A stretch of DNA of 64,000 nucleotides from Sabellastarte sp. h YS-2021 (taxonomy: Eukaryota; Annelida; Polychaeta; Sabellida; Sabellidae). The stretch covers positions 150,746,881 to 150,810,880 of the forward strand of contig OZ024928.1 of the NCBI GenBank assembly GCA_964017235.1, given 5' to 3'. Made by a program: the position numbers and the translations under genes. Below the pieces are notes generated by a model. It was not told the DNA's origin, did not search any database, and saw nothing but the letters and a program-made list of their open reading frames with translations. Shown here piece after piece: positions 23,521-35,381 of the stretch (its first letter is position 1; each line of letters opens with the position of its first letter).

Positions 23521-24786
23521 GCTGATATACAAAAAAGCCTCCTCTTTTATTGTTGGAAGATTAACACCCCTTACAGTTCCTGATGAGACTAAAGTAATGA
23601 CAATTGAAAAAGATAATGGGGTTGTACTCTAGAAAAAAACAACAACAGGGCTGTCAATATACTTATGGCAGGACCAGCTTAAAGGGCTTTTATAAAATTG
23701 AACTGGTGACAAGCCTGGTGAGTAGTTGAGAATTTTTCTGCACAGGTTGGAGAAACTGGCAGAGGGATTTTTCTCCAGACATGTAATATGAAGGGTTTTT
23801 CCTAGGGCTTTTATCTTAAGGGCTTTTTAGTAGAGGGATCTTCCCCTGGATTCATAACCTGATTGGAATGGGTTACTTAAAGTATTTTTCAGTAGAAATA
23901 ATAAGGTTGTAACTTGTGAGGAACACCTCAAAGTTAACCTTGTGTACAATGAAGTGCCAGTATTCTGGGAAAAGGTGACATTTTAGCTAGTGGGTTTATC
24001 GTTTATCGATATTGAGGCTATTTATTTTTTGCGACAGTGTTGACAATATCGATGTCTAAAGATGTATATCAGTATCGCCATTTTAAGTAAAACTGTAAAC
24101 TTACATAGCAAAATGTTTGAAATGAAGCCTAAATCTGAAGAAATTGTACACTTTTATGTCTCGTTTTTGCAGTTTTTTTATGAAAACTGTCAAGTTTTGA
24201 TTTAGTAAATTTCACTTCCTGATAGCTGTCGGGGATATGCTAGAAGAAAAACATTTCAGTATCCCTGATAGGGACTATTCAGTAGACAATCTCATTCAGC
24301 ATAAATAGTGAGTTAATGTTTAACGATAAAGAACCAGTTTTCTCAAACAGTTAGCAAAAATAGAATTATTATTTCAGTCTCAGTTTATCTCATGAGTAGT
24401 TTGTCATAACCTAAATTCCTGAAACAAAGTAGATCCTTTGTATTTACAAATAACATCAGGTCTAGCTAATTAAATTATCTCATTGGAAAATTTTTTTCTC
24501 AATAAAAAACGCATTATTAATTAGCATTTTCTTGCATAAGTTAAATATAAGGATATTGTGTTTATATTACAGCATATGATAAAACTAATTCCATTAACTG
24601 CTAGTATTTAACAAAGGCTTCAATGTTCCTCATCACTTTTCTGCCTGAATACTTGAATTTCAACTTGAATGTCATTATAAATTAATAAAGAAGTTCAGTA
24701 CATGTTTTAAATGACAAGTGTAAAAGTTTTGCAAAGTAATCTATCTATATTTTTTTATTTTGACAAGCAAATAGAAAACCTGCAAA
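23521..24786. other. Upstream flank of the aftiphilin coding exon
   Basis: AT-rich, largely unique sequence. A pyrimidine tract followed by GACAAG and AAATAG just before the ATG at 24787 could supply a 5'-UTR splice acceptor. I see no convincing core promoter, so the transcription start may lie further upstream. Confidence 0.4.
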
Positions 24787-26286
24787 ATGTCGACTTTTAT
24801 TCCAATGGTGTCCTCCAGTCCACCACCAATGGATGATGGCTGGGGGGATGGTGATGACTTTGGGGACTTTGCCAGTGCTGACACAGTGGCTAGCCCTGGT
24901 TCATATTCTACAGACACAAGCTTGCCAGCCACTTTAGATGATAAATCAGCTAATTTGGACTCAAAAATTTCCAGTGAGCAGAATGGTCAAATTCCTTTTC
25001 TGTCAAGTGAACACAAAAACTCGTTCAGTGTTAAATGTGGCTCTAACCAGATTGCTGTAGAACCTAAAGAAACAGAGAGTAACGATTGGGCTGACTTCAA
25101 ATCTTGTCTTGCTAAAAGAACAGAGGACACTTCATGTGAAAATGATACCTGTCAGTGTAGTAACACACAAGGTGATGAGGAAAATGGTGTGCTTTCTAAT
25201 ACAGAAAGTGATCATTCTTGTAATGGCAGTTTAGGAATATCATCTTCCAGTGTTCAAGATACAGCTACAAAAAGGGAACAGTGTGATACTATGAGTCAGG
25301 GATCATTGACAGATTCAGGGATGTATAGCAATGATATATCGCCTGCTCCCAAAACCGGGGACTCCTTAAACTTTGTTGTGCAGTTTAATTGTGATCAAAA
25401 GTCAGACAATTCAGGGAGTCCTCAGTTTGCAAATTCAGATGGTAAGCCGTCATCTCCAAGTCATTCATTAGAAGGTATGTGCTCAAGTGATACTAGTCAA
25501 ACAAATAGCTATACTAAGGAAGAAACTTTAACAGATAAAGAAAATAATGGACAGATTGAGTGTTGCAAGGAACAAACATTACAACATAATCACCATGAAG
25601 AGAGTCCAGAACCCCTGGAGTTTAAAACAGCTTCTTTCAGTGAAGAGGAGGGGATTGATTCCAAAGAAGAAGATGCTGATGGTAATTTTCACCATTTCAA
25701 TGAAGATAAAGACGTGTTCCAGACCAGTGATTCTCTGAGTGATGGGGAAGACGTAAATGAATGTGATAAAAGGACAGATTCTTCAGTTAATGTAGCTGGC
25801 AATACTGACTGTAGGTCTAATACTGAGAGTGATAGTAAAAGTGATAGTACTGAAGAGTTTAATACATTCCAAGAACAAAGTACTGGTACACATGTGTTGA
25901 CCTCAGAATCAACACAGGAGAATAGTCCACAGTCTGATGCTCCTCCAGCTGAATGGTGCACAAGCCCCACAGAAATCAATCAAACTGCCAATGAAGTCAC
26001 TTCAGATAAATGTGATAAGGAGAGTCAATCAAGTGATTGTGAAATGTCTGTGAAAACCTTATATTTGTCTGATAAAAAAGAAAATGTTGCAAGTGTGTCT
26101 GATACATCTTGTGACTCTGCTTATAAAGATGTTTTAAGTGACAGTGAAGTGACTGAACTTGATAATATCAAAGACAGGAAAAGCAATAACAGTATTGTAG
26201 ATAGTAATGAGGCTGAAGAAGAATCTTTCACCTGTGATAAGAATGAAGACTTTGAATTTGCAGATTTTTCCAGTGCTGATGTGAAG
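24787..26286 (+). CDS. AFTPH: Aftiphilin homologue, first coding exon (500 codons)
   Basis: The ATG opens a long acidic, Ser/Asp-rich, probably disordered protein. Residues 9-28 resemble the start of aftiphilin: a serine/proline run then WGDGDDFGDF, whose FGDF fits the gamma-adaptin-ear motif. WADF near residue 101 and DFEFADF near 487 are further WxxF or acidic-phenylalanine adaptor motifs. In other animals aftiphilin binds AP-1, AP-2 and clathrin and acts with gamma-synergin and HEATR5B at the trans-Golgi network and endosomes. The exon ends GTGAAG with donor GTAAGC in phase 0, and later exons continue in phase. A 500-codon disordered first exon is typical of the family. Identity rests on motifs and the later clathrin-box exons. 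Confidence 0.85.
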
Positions 26287-26390
26287 GTAAGCTTTGGTTT
26301 TGAGAATATGAATTACAACTAAGAAAAATATTATAATTCAGAGGTTTTATAATCTGAAACATTAAGCAGACAAAGTTTTTATTTGAATAA

Positions 26391-26600
26391 TTAAGCGTCC
26401 CTGAAAGGGCGCTTATTTGTTTTCGCCTCAGTTTCCTCGCCGCCGCCGCATTATGGTCTCCCTTGAATATCTCCCTTATTATTAGAAGGTTTCAAACCAT
26501 ATTTGGCAGTTATATACCTTAGGCGTGGGAAAATTTTTCTGCATGCTTAAATTTGACCTTTATGAAGGTCACATGATCAAAAACTATTTTTTGAAGTACC
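26391..26600 (+). mobile_element. Family I hairpin-headed repeat, copy 1
   Basis: It begins with the hairpin AAGCGTCCC-TGAA-AGGGCGCTT (one mismatch) after TT, followed by CGCCGCCGCCG. The stretch with ATATTTGGCAGTTATAT, GGGAAAATTTTTCTG and GGTCACATGATCAAAAA is shared with 39418-39620. It ends in a C-tract at 26599-26616. Confidence 0.65.
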
Positions 26601-26639
26601 CCCCCCCCCCCCCCCCACCATCACAGTTCAGGAAAAACT

Positions 26640-27236
26640 ACTTGCTACAGAACCTTATAATTTGACACACCTGTTCATACTATCGAAAACGCGAGCTGAT
26701 TAGATTTTGGGAGCAATCCAGTGATTCTGCTACATGAAAAGTCCGGCCGGACATTCTGTCCTAAGACTAGGAAAACGTTTAGGACATTTTCGGAGAATTT
26801 AGGACAGAATTCTTGTCAATCAAATTTTCATTCTACAGGTTGCTAAAATTAAGTCATTAAAGTCAATGACCTATATGAATGGCATATAAAGTAAAATTTA
26901 CTGAATCATAATAAAAATCTCATTTAGTTAAAATGTCAAAAAGTCTTTATGATGTTCATTGTTCAATGATCATGTATTACTAAAACGAGAACTCACGGCC
27001 ACAGAACCTAAGTATGGTGAATCGGTGATCCATGAGATTTTCATGCTATTAAAATGTCCGCTGGCAGTAAACATTACAGCTAGCAAATAAACTTTCAATC
27101 TGATTTTTTTTCAGTGCAATTATTAATAAAAAGAAATATTAATCAAAGCAAAAATTCAGAATATTACAGTAAAATTTATGTGGAACCCTACAGAAAACAA
27201 AATCTACAATTACTCGAAAATACCAGACCACCATAA
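26640..27236. other. Intron sequence without a recognised feature
   Basis: AT-rich sequence following the C-tract. No coding, hairpin or tandem signal that I can support. Confidence 0.5.
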
Positions 27237-27515
27237 TTAATATTCATGAGAAGATATGAGGACACAGATTTTCCCTGGGATTTCCTTGCAATATTTTATA
27301 AAATGGAAGCATAGACGAAAATCAAATAATTTAAACTCGAGAACTCACGGCCATAGCACCCAAGTCATTAATATTCATGAGAAGATATGAGGACACAGAT
27401 TTTCCATTTGATTTCCTTGCAATATTTTATAAAATGGAAGCATAGACGAAAATCAAATAATTTAAACTCGAGAACTCACGGCCATAGCACCCAAGTCATT
27501 AATATTCATGAGAAG
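27237..27515. repeat. 131-bp direct repeat, two and a half copies
   Basis: ATTAATATTCATGAGAAGAT occurs at 27236, 27367 and 27498, exactly 131 bp apart. The copies are near-identical and lead straight into the 157-bp array. Confidence 0.9.
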
Positions 27516-27539
27516 ATATGAGGACACGGATTTCCCCTG

Positions 27540-28066
27540 GGATTTCCTGGAATCTAAATACCCGGTCAGTTTTACCCCCCGACCCTCCCTTATGGGCCAA
27601 ACTGGGGTCATAAATAGCTGCTTTGGAGTTTTTGCCTTTATCTCCTTTATTTTTGCCTTTATAGCTTCAGAATGTATTAAGAGGTATTGGGAAAGCATAT
27701 ATGGAGAGTCTAAATAGCCGGTCAGTTTTACCCCATGGCCCCCCCTTATGGGTCAAACTGGGGTCATAAAATAGCTGATTTTGAGTTTTTACCTTATATC
27801 TCCTTTATTATTGCTTTTATAGCTTCAGAATGTATTAAGAGGTATTGGGAAAGCATATATGGAGAGTCTAAATAGCTGGTCAGTTTTACCCCCTGACCCC
27901 CCCTTATGGGTCAAACTGGGGTCATAAAATAGCCGATTTTGAGTTTTTGCCTTTATCTCCTTTATTGTTGCTTTTATAGCTTCAGAATGTATTAAGAGGT
28001 ATTGGGAAAGCATATATGGAGAGTCTAAATAGCCGGTCAGTTTTACCCCCCGACCCCCCCTTATGG
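27540..28066. repeat. 157-bp tandem array, left part
   Basis: Units share CAAACTGGGGTCATAAA, ATCTCCTTTATTGTTGC, GAATGTATTAAGAGGTATTG and a C-rich CCGGTCAGTTTTACCCCC. The array resumes at 29699 after a TIR-bounded insertion and again at 37133 after the LINE. Confidence 0.9.
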
Positions 28067-29698
28067 GTGTTTCCGTTTACGCACAAACGTGCGTAAATTT
28101 ACGCCGAAATCGATTTACGCACATATTATTTACCAGGGGGTCAGACTGACGCAGAAGTATTGTAGAAAGAAATATCGATATTTCGTCTATATATGAAGCA
28201 ATTCTTTATTTATTCCAATTTCAAAACAAAAATGGCCGATATCCTGCTGTTTACTAGTCACTTCGCATGTGTGATATCAAAAGGTCGAGAGGTGAAGAGT
28301 TCGCGGGGTCACGCATGCGCATTCAGATTATTCAGTTACAAAATCCACCAAAGGACGCAAGATTTTTTACTGAAAGCGTAGATATACATGCAATAAAACA
28401 GCACTGAAGGTAAGCTGTATATTTTAAATTTTTTGTAAGGCGAGAGCTACGCAGATGAAATCCATCTTAAACGGCCAGTGTTAGAATGTACCCTAGCAAA
28501 TATTATTTGAAACGTCATACATCGAAGGAAAACGTGATCTCTGCAAGGAAACAATTGGAAACAACGTCTCCGAATGATGACAAATACCTTGTGCATTGGG
28601 AGACACGTTCTACTAAATCTCGGAAACTCTTGAATTTTTAACCCCGGAAACCTCCCCGGAAAATACTAGCTGTGAAATTCGAAAATATTCGCAAAAACAC
28701 TCTAACTCTGGAACCATTGAATGGATTGTTGTCAAATAAAAAGCAAAATAAACTACAATAATTTGTCTTTCAACCAGTATAAATATTGTATTTGTAGGGT
28801 AAATAAAAAAATTTTAGTCAAGTTTATTTTTTGACTGTTTTCTTTACCCTGATGTACACAGGTGAACTGATCAAATATTTTTATGAATATACAGCCATGT
28901 ACAATGTACTGTTTTTTTTTTGTCAACATCATAAATAAAACAAATTTATTGCTTTTTAGTAACTGGCCATATCTAAACTAGAGCTGTAATCAACAGTGAT
29001 TTCTGTAGATCGACGCTCGCTTGTTAGATGCGAGTTGAACTCGAGTTGAACTCGAGTAAATGACACAAATATAAATAAAATAATAATGTCCAAATATTGT
29101 CATCAAGGGATCCGCCATTGACGTATTTAGCACCATTTTATTGCAAGGAAGTATATTCTGTTGCCGGTTAAATTGTACAGGTATGTATGAGCACATTATG
29201 GAACATCCACGTAAATAAGGAAATAAAAAACGGCCATTGCTCATTGAATTTTTTGTCTTTATGGTTAGATAAATTGTAAAAGTGCTGGTTTTATAACAAG
29301 ACTAGTATATCCTAATTTATTTCTTAAAAACTCGAGTTTAAATTACGTAAATCGATGTCATCCCAAATATCGCCCACCGAGTTACGACTCGAGTTTCGGT
29401 CAACTCGTTACAGCACTAATCTAAACATCTAAACATTATTTATTGAGGAAAATGTGGCAGAATATTACTTGTACTCCATTTTAAGTACCCCATTGGATAC
29501 ATGGTACCCCACATTTCATAACTCTAATCTGAACACCGGCTTTGCGAGGTATTTCAGCATTGTTTGTCTATTATTTTTCTACCCTGCAGTTTAACTAGAA
29601 GGGGTCAAGCCTAACTGACCCTCAAAAATTTGCATTCACCCCCGGTTTTCAAAGGCGGGGGTCAGTTGACCTCCAGAAAAACAAGGCTCAGGAAACAC
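28067..29698. mobile_element. 1.63-kb insertion with short inverted ends in the 157-bp array
   Basis: The array breaks inside TTATGGG and resumes at TGGGTCAA. The inserted block runs from GTGTTTCC to GGAAACAC, an 8-bp inverted repeat, and duplicates TGG (or TGGG) of the target. The right end reads CAGTGTTTCC inward, like some hAT ends, but no 8-bp duplication is visible. There is no transposase, and it contains a younger hAT MITE. Superfamily undetermined. Confidence 0.65.
28979..29418. mobile_element. 440-bp hAT-type MITE with 8-bp target duplication
   Basis: The ends TAGAGCTGTAA and TTACAGCACTA are inverted repeats (10 of 11). ATCTAAAC flanks both sides (28971-28978 and 29419-29426). An 8-bp duplication and TAG-type ends are diagnostic of hAT elements. 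It carries direct repeats of ACTCGAGTTGA and no transposase frame. Confidence 0.9.
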
Positions 29699-31383
29699 TG
29701 GGTCAACCTGGGGTCATAAAATAGCTGATTATGAGTTTTTGCCTTTATCTCCTTTATTGTTGCTTTTATAGCTTCAGAATATATTAAGAGGTATTGGGAA
29801 AGCATATGTGGAGAGTCTAAATAGCCGGTCAGTTTTACCCCCTGGCCCCCCTTATGGGTCAAACTGGGGTCATAAAATAGCTGATTTTGAGTTTTTGCCT
29901 TATATCTCCTTCATTGTTGCTTTTATAGCTTCAGAATGTATTAAGAGGTATTGGGAAAGCATATATGGAGAGTCTAAATAGCCGGTCAGTTTTACCCCCC
30001 GACCCCCCCCCCCCCCCCCCATGGGCAAAACTGGGGTCATAAATAGCTGCTTTGGAGTTTTTGCCTTATATCTCCTTTATCGTTGCTTTTATAGCTTCAG
30101 AATGTATTAAGAGGTATTGGGAAAGCATATGTGGAGAATCTAAATACCCGGTCAGTTTTACCCCCCGACCCTCCCTTGTGGGTCAAACTGGGGTCATAAA
30201 ATAGTTGCTTTGGAGTTTTGCCTTATATCTCCTTTATTGTTGCTTTTATACCTTCAAAATGTATTAAGAGGTATTGGGAAAGCATATGTGGAGAGGCTAA
30301 ATAGCCGGTCAGTTTTACCCCCCGGTCCCCCCTTATGGGTCAAACTGGGGTCATAAAATAGCTGATTTTGAGTTTTTGCCTTATATCTCCTTTATTTGTT
30401 GCTTTTAGATCTTCAGAATGTATTAACAGGTATTGAGAAAGAATATGTCGAGAGTCTAAATAGCCGGTCAGTTTTACCCCCCTCCCCCCCCCCCCCCTCC
30501 CCCCCATGGGCCAAACTGGGGTCATAAATAGCTGCTTTGGAGTTTTTGCCTTATATCTCCTTTATCGTTGCTTTTATAGCTTCAGAATATATTAAGAGGT
30601 ATTGAGAAAGAATATGTGGAGAATCTAAATACCCGGTCAGTTTTACCCCCCGACCCTCCCTTATGGGCCAAACTGGGGTCATAAATAGCTGCTTTGGAGT
30701 TTTTGCCTTATATCTCCTTTATCGTTGCTTTTATAGCTTCAGAATGTATTAAGAGGTATTGGGAAAGCATATGTGGAGAATCTAAATAGCCGGTCAGTTT
30801 TATCCCCCGACCCCCCTTTATGGGTCAAACTGGGGTCATAAAATAGTTGCTTTGGAGTTTTGCCTTATATCTCCTTTATTGTAGCTTTTAGACCTTCAGA
30901 GTGTATTAAGAGGTATTGGGAAAGCATACGGTGCAGCTTTGTGCATTCTTTCTAAGTTTCTTTCTGAGTTTTTGCCTTATATCTCCTTTATTTGTTGCTT
31001 TTAGATCTTCAGAATATATTAAGAGGTATTGAGAAAGAATATGTGGAGAATCTAAATACCCGGTCAGTTTTACCCCCCGACCCTCCCTTATGGGCCAAAC
31101 TGGGGTCATAAATAGCTGCTTTGGAGTTTTTGCCTTATATCTCCTTTATCGTTGCTTTTATAGCTTCAGAATGTATTAAGAGGTATTGGGAAAGCATATG
31201 TGGAGAATCTAAATAGCCGGTCAGTTTTATCCCCCGACCCCCCTTATGGGTCAAACTGGGGTCATAAAATAGTTGCTTTGGAGTTTTGCCTTATATCTCC
31301 TTTATTGTAGCTTTTAGACCTTCAGAGTGTATTAAGAGGTATTGGGAAAGCATACGGTGCAGCTTTGTGCATTCTTTCTTTCT

Positions 31384-31385
<2 letters not shown>
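29699..31385. repeat. 157-bp tandem array, middle part, with C-tracts
   Basis: About eleven units as at 27540. Two carry long C-tracts (30006-30020 and 30480-30505). GCATACGGTGCAGCTTTGTG closes a unit at 30926 and again at 31352, showing a 426-bp higher-order duplication. Confidence 0.9.
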
Positions 31386-31418
<33 letters not shown>

Positions 31419-31577
31419 TTGTCTGTAAACAATACATTTGTCAATACGGATACAGCAATATTTTCAGTCAACAATTTGTAACTATACAAACAATACAAAT
31501 AAGTGATATAGAACTATTGTAAAAGAAACATTAGAATTACAAGGGACATGTTTTACTTGATCAAGGCATGTGGTTAC

Positions 31578-34500
31578 TCACTCCATAATCAATTTCCAAT
31601 TTTTCCATTTTAAGTCAAAAAGGGCCTTTTTATCTTGTAGGTTTGCCAAGAGCTTTTCTTCTGCATATGTTTGCTTGAACTGATACATTAGTCTGTCTAG
31701 ACACATAACGGTATTATTTTTAAAAGAGTCAAAAATATATTTTTTTGTCAGGATCAGCAAAATATTTATAGGGCTTCTATTCTGATCTGACAGTAAATAT
31801 CCCAGCATAATATCCAGATTATTTAATGTTAACTGACAATTTATTTTCTCTTTGACATACATTTTTATGTTTTCCCATAAAGTTACAGTAATAGGGCATT
31901 CGGTAAAAATATGCATTAATGTTTCTGGAGCATTGTTACATTTTCTACAAAGTGAAGATGATGATGCTCCTATTTTGTTTAGATAATGATTTGTTCCTAA
32001 TATCCTGTAGATTATCCTCAACTGGAACCACACTAGGCTATTATCATTTATTGTGTTAAAACATACTTTAAATATATCACTCCAAGTTGATTCATCTATA
32101 TTGAGGTATAAATCTATATTCCATTTTAACTTCATTGAATGATTATTTTTTTTGTATTTATTGACGTACTTATAAAAATCTCTAGCTACCTTATCAGATC
32201 GGTACAGAATCTTTATATGATTTGGTATATTTGGTCTAAAGACATTGTTGTGCTGAAAATTAGTTTCTTTCAGCAGCTGATTACAAATACCTTTGACTCT
32301 CAAGTAATGCAGAAAGTTGATATTTCTTAGATTATATAAATTTTTCATTGTATCTAGTGACCTAAATTGGCCATTATCATCTAAAACGTCTGAAATGGAG
32401 CGGATCCCTTTACTGTACCATTGAGAAATATAAAAAGTCTCATCTGACAATGCTTTATTGTACCATAAGGGGGTTGTCAGAATCTGTTCACTTGTGAGTA
32501 GCTGTTGATGTTTCAATATATCATATGCTGACTCAAAGACATTATTCCAAAAATTATTTGTTATATTTTTATTTAATTCAACTATATATTCAGGACCCAA
32601 TCCAGTGCACTTTTCTTGGAATTTTCCAAAGGTTGCTTGAAATAGCTTGTTCCATGGGGCATCCGTTTGCCGTAACAATTTTCTAAACCAAGTTGTTTTT
32701 AAACATTTTATAAAAAGTTTTACATTGACCATATTAAGTCCACCTGATTGCCCATCAAGGGTTACTATATTCCTATTTATTTTGTCAGGTTTATTTGACC
32801 ATAAAAATTTGTAACATAAATCTTCAATTTTTTTTAATAATTGTGGGGTAGGGTTTGGCAACCCCAAGAATAAGTGATTTAGTTTTGCCAAAATAAAAGT
32901 TTTCACAACTGTTACTTTCCCTATAGGTGTTAAATATCTCTTCTCCCAGATATTTATAAGATTCTTTATTTCACAAATCCTTTTGTCATAATTAATCTCC
33001 AACATATTCATAAGGTTGTTTGAGAATTTTATTCCCAGTAGGTCAAAATGTGTACATCCCCATAGAAGGCCTTTGTCCACTAATTTTTCTTTTGAATGCC
33101 TTTTTCTTCCAATCCAGACAACCCGAGTTTTTTCTGTATTCATTTTAAGCCCAGAGTAAGTTCCAAAAGTTTCCAGTGTGTTTAATGCAGCTAATAATGA
33201 GTCTTGTGAACCATCCAAAAAGAGTGTGGTGTCGTCTGCATATTGTGTGATTTTGAATTCAACACCATTGATAAAAATACCTCTTATTTGGGGATTATGA
33301 ATAATTAATATTGTTAGTATCTGTGCTGCAATTATAAATAAGTAAGGGGAGATGGGATCTCCTTGTCTACACCCACGTTGTATGTTTATGTTATCCGAGA
33401 GAAAACCATTTTGCAAAACTTTTGCTGTAATATCTGTATTGAACAATCTAATCCATTTCTGAAAGTTGGCTCCAAAACCTAGATAAGAGAGAGTTTTGAA
33501 AATAAATTCCCATGAGATGGAATCGAATGCCTTCTGAAAATCTATTGAAACTAGGAGTCCTGATATGTTTAATTTTTTGGTAGTATGAATAATATCATAT
33601 ACCAAACGGGTATTTTCGGCAATATCTCGACCCGATATGAAACCTGTCTGAGTACTGTCAATCAAATAGTTCAGTAAAGGCTTGATTCTATTAGCAATAG
33701 CTGCTGAAGCTAGCTTATAAATGCTTGAAAGCATTGATAAGGGACGCCAATTTTTTATTTCTTCCCTGCTTTTGTCTTTTTTAGGTAAACATACTATCAG
33801 GCACTGTCTTAAGGATAGAGACAGTTTTCCTTTGTCATAACTGCTGTTTAAAGCCTTTTGAATCCAAACACCGAGCTCCCTCCAAAATATCTTTAAAAAA
33901 TCTACCGGAAAACCATCTATTCCAGGTGTTTTATTATTTTTAGTTTGCTTTAAAGCTTTACTCAATTCTTTAATAGTTAAGTGCCCTTCAATTTGATTAA
34001 TATGTTCACCATGAACTTTTTGTGTTTGACAGTGTCTTAAAACATCTTCTAGATCAATCTTTTCCAGATTTGAATCATCAATCTGAAAAAGTTTGGTGTA
34101 AAAGGACTGGAATTCTGCAAGGATTTTTTTCTGATCAGTACTCAAGGTACCATCTCGCAATTTAATTTTTTTGGCAGTTTTCTCTATATAGTTGCGGTGC
34201 TCAAGAGAACAAAAGAATTTAGTAGGTTTTTCTCGATCATTTAACCATTGCACTCTTGATCGGATTTGGTGCCCCTTTATAGCATCTTCCCTAATCGTTC
34301 GAAGCTGTGACTTTTTTTCTAAGTAGCTATCATAGTTATCGCTCGTTAGGTTTTTCTCCAAGGAATCTATCTCAGAGAGAAGGTTATTTTCAATTTCTTT
34401 ACTGAGCTTTTTCTTGTGAGAGGCATATTTGATTGTTTCGCCTCGTATTCTCAATAACAACATTTCCAGAAACAAATCATAATCAATTTTAAGATGTAAA

Positions 34501-35381
34501 TTATCATCTGGTATATTATGTATATTTTCCAAATTGTAAACTGGGACTGCATATCTTAATTTCTCATCTATTATCCAATTTTTTACAAATGCAATGTATT
34601 CCTGATCTTTCAAAAGACTAGTGTTAAACTTCCAAACACCAGGACCACGAGAAAAGTTTATAAGGTTAAGAGACAAGCTGATTAATGAATGGTCTGTTTT
34701 GTAACCAGGTTTTATATCTACCTGAGCTACTAAGTCCAATAAAGTTTGGGAAGCGATAAAATAATCTAACCTTGCTTGTTTAATGGGATTTTTTCGACGC
34801 CATGTATATCTTTGTGTATTCGGATTAAAATAACGGTATAGATCAACTAATGAACATGTGTCAATGACATCATGCAGGCTCTCTCTTGCTTTAGGGTTAT
34901 TTGACCCAACATAATTATAAGTATCAAGTTGTGGGTTTAGTGAAATATTTAAGTCACCACAGAGTATAAAATAATCATGATCATAATTATCTGTGTAGTT
35001 CTTTATTTCTTGAAAAAAGACCGGATTGTCCGTATTTGGGCCATAGGCATTAATTAATAGAAAAGTTTGACCCAGGCAGTTCATATGTAATGCTATCATG
35101 TTACCACTATTATCTGTTTCAATAGTCAAGATATTATACTGGAGGGTATTCTTAAACAAAATTGCCACCCCACGTGAATTTGTGCTGAATCCATGCAGAA
35201 TTACCTCCCCATCCCAAATTGTTTCAACTAAACTGAGATCAGACTCCTTTAAGTGTGTGTCTTGGAGACAAAGAATATCAATATTTTTGGTTTTCAGGTA
35301 ATTCAGGACATCGTTTCTTTTACTGCTATTTCGAAGCCCTTGGCAATTCATTGATAAGATGTTTAGAGTTTCGGATGACAT
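31578..35381 (-). CDS. LINE ORF2: endonuclease-reverse transcriptase, intact, 1267 aa
   Basis: Residues 1-240 are an APE-type endonuclease: the N-terminal LNILSMNCQGLRN block, GDLN near 142 and TDHSLISL near 230. The RT core spans about 480-760, with NWRPLSML, SIDFQKAFDSI, RGCRQGDPISPYLF and the catalytic YADDTTLF near 713. A C-terminal CRKCNNAPETLMHIFTECP zinc-binding segment lies near 1140. This order and length fit the L1/Tx1 group. Such proteins nick target DNA and prime reverse transcription of their own mRNA. There are no stops or frameshifts over 1267 codons, so the copy is young or still selected. It lies antisense in intron 1 of aftiphilin. Confidence 0.95.
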   Translation of the reverse strand: MSSETLNILSMNCQGLRNSSKRNDVLNYLKTKNIDILCLQDTHLKESDLSLVETIWDGEVILHGFSTNSRGVAILFKNTLQYNILTIETDNSGNMIALHMNCLGQTFLLINAYGPNTDNPVFFQEIKNYTDNYDHDYFILCGDLNISLNPQLDTYNYVGSNNPKARESLHDVIDTCSLVDLYRYFNPNTQRYTWRRKNPIKQARLDYFIASQTLLDLVAQVDIKPGYKTDHSLISLSLNLINFSRGPGVWKFNTSLLKDQEYIAFVKNWIIDEKLRYAVPVYNLENIHNIPDDNLHLKIDYDLFLEMLLLRIRGETIKYASHKKKLSKEIENNLLSEIDSLEKNLTSDNYDSYLEKKSQLRTIREDAIKGHQIRSRVQWLNDREKPTKFFCSLEHRNYIEKTAKKIKLRDGTLSTDQKKILAEFQSFYTKLFQIDDSNLEKIDLEDVLRHCQTQKVHGEHINQIEGHLTIKELSKALKQTKNNKTPGIDGFPVDFLKIFWRELGVWIQKALNSSYDKGKLSLSLRQCLIVCLPKKDKSREEIKNWRPLSMLSSIYKLASAAIANRIKPLLNYLIDSTQTGFISGRDIAENTRLVYDIIHTTKKLNISGLLVSIDFQKAFDSISWEFIFKTLSYLGFGANFQKWIRLFNTDITAKVLQNGFLSDNINIQRGCRQGDPISPYLFIIAAQILTILIIHNPQIRGIFINGVEFKITQYADDTTLFLDGSQDSLLAALNTLETFGTYSGLKMNTEKTRVVWIGRKRHSKEKLVDKGLLWGCTHFDLLGIKFSNNLMNMLEINYDKRICEIKNLINIWEKRYLTPIGKVTVVKTFILAKLNHLFLGLPNPTPQLLKKIEDLCYKFLWSNKPDKINRNIVTLDGQSGGLNMVNVKLFIKCLKTTWFRKLLRQTDAPWNKLFQATFGKFQEKCTGLGPEYIVELNKNITNNFWNNVFESAYDILKHQQLLTSEQILTTPLWYNKALSDETFYISQWYSKGIRSISDVLDDNGQFRSLDTMKNLYNLRNINFLHYLRVKGICNQLLKETNFQHNNVFRPNIPNHIKILYRSDKVARDFYKYVNKYKKNNHSMKLKWNIDLYLNIDESTWSDIFKVCFNTINDNSLVWFQLRIIYRILGTNHYLNKIGASSSSLCRKCNNAPETLMHIFTECPITVTLWENIKMYVKEKINCQLTLNNLDIMLGYLLSDQNRSPINILLILTKKYIFDSFKNNTVMCLDRLMYQFKQTYAEEKLLANLQDKKALFDLKWKNWKLIME

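Noticed and set aside
25689..25979. Antisense frame within aftiphilin exon 1
   Set aside because: A shadow of the Ser/Asp-rich coding sequence (Asp and Ser codons read antisense as Val, Leu and Ser).
28990..29244. 84-codon minus-strand frame
   Set aside because: It lies entirely within the hAT MITE and has no transposase motif.
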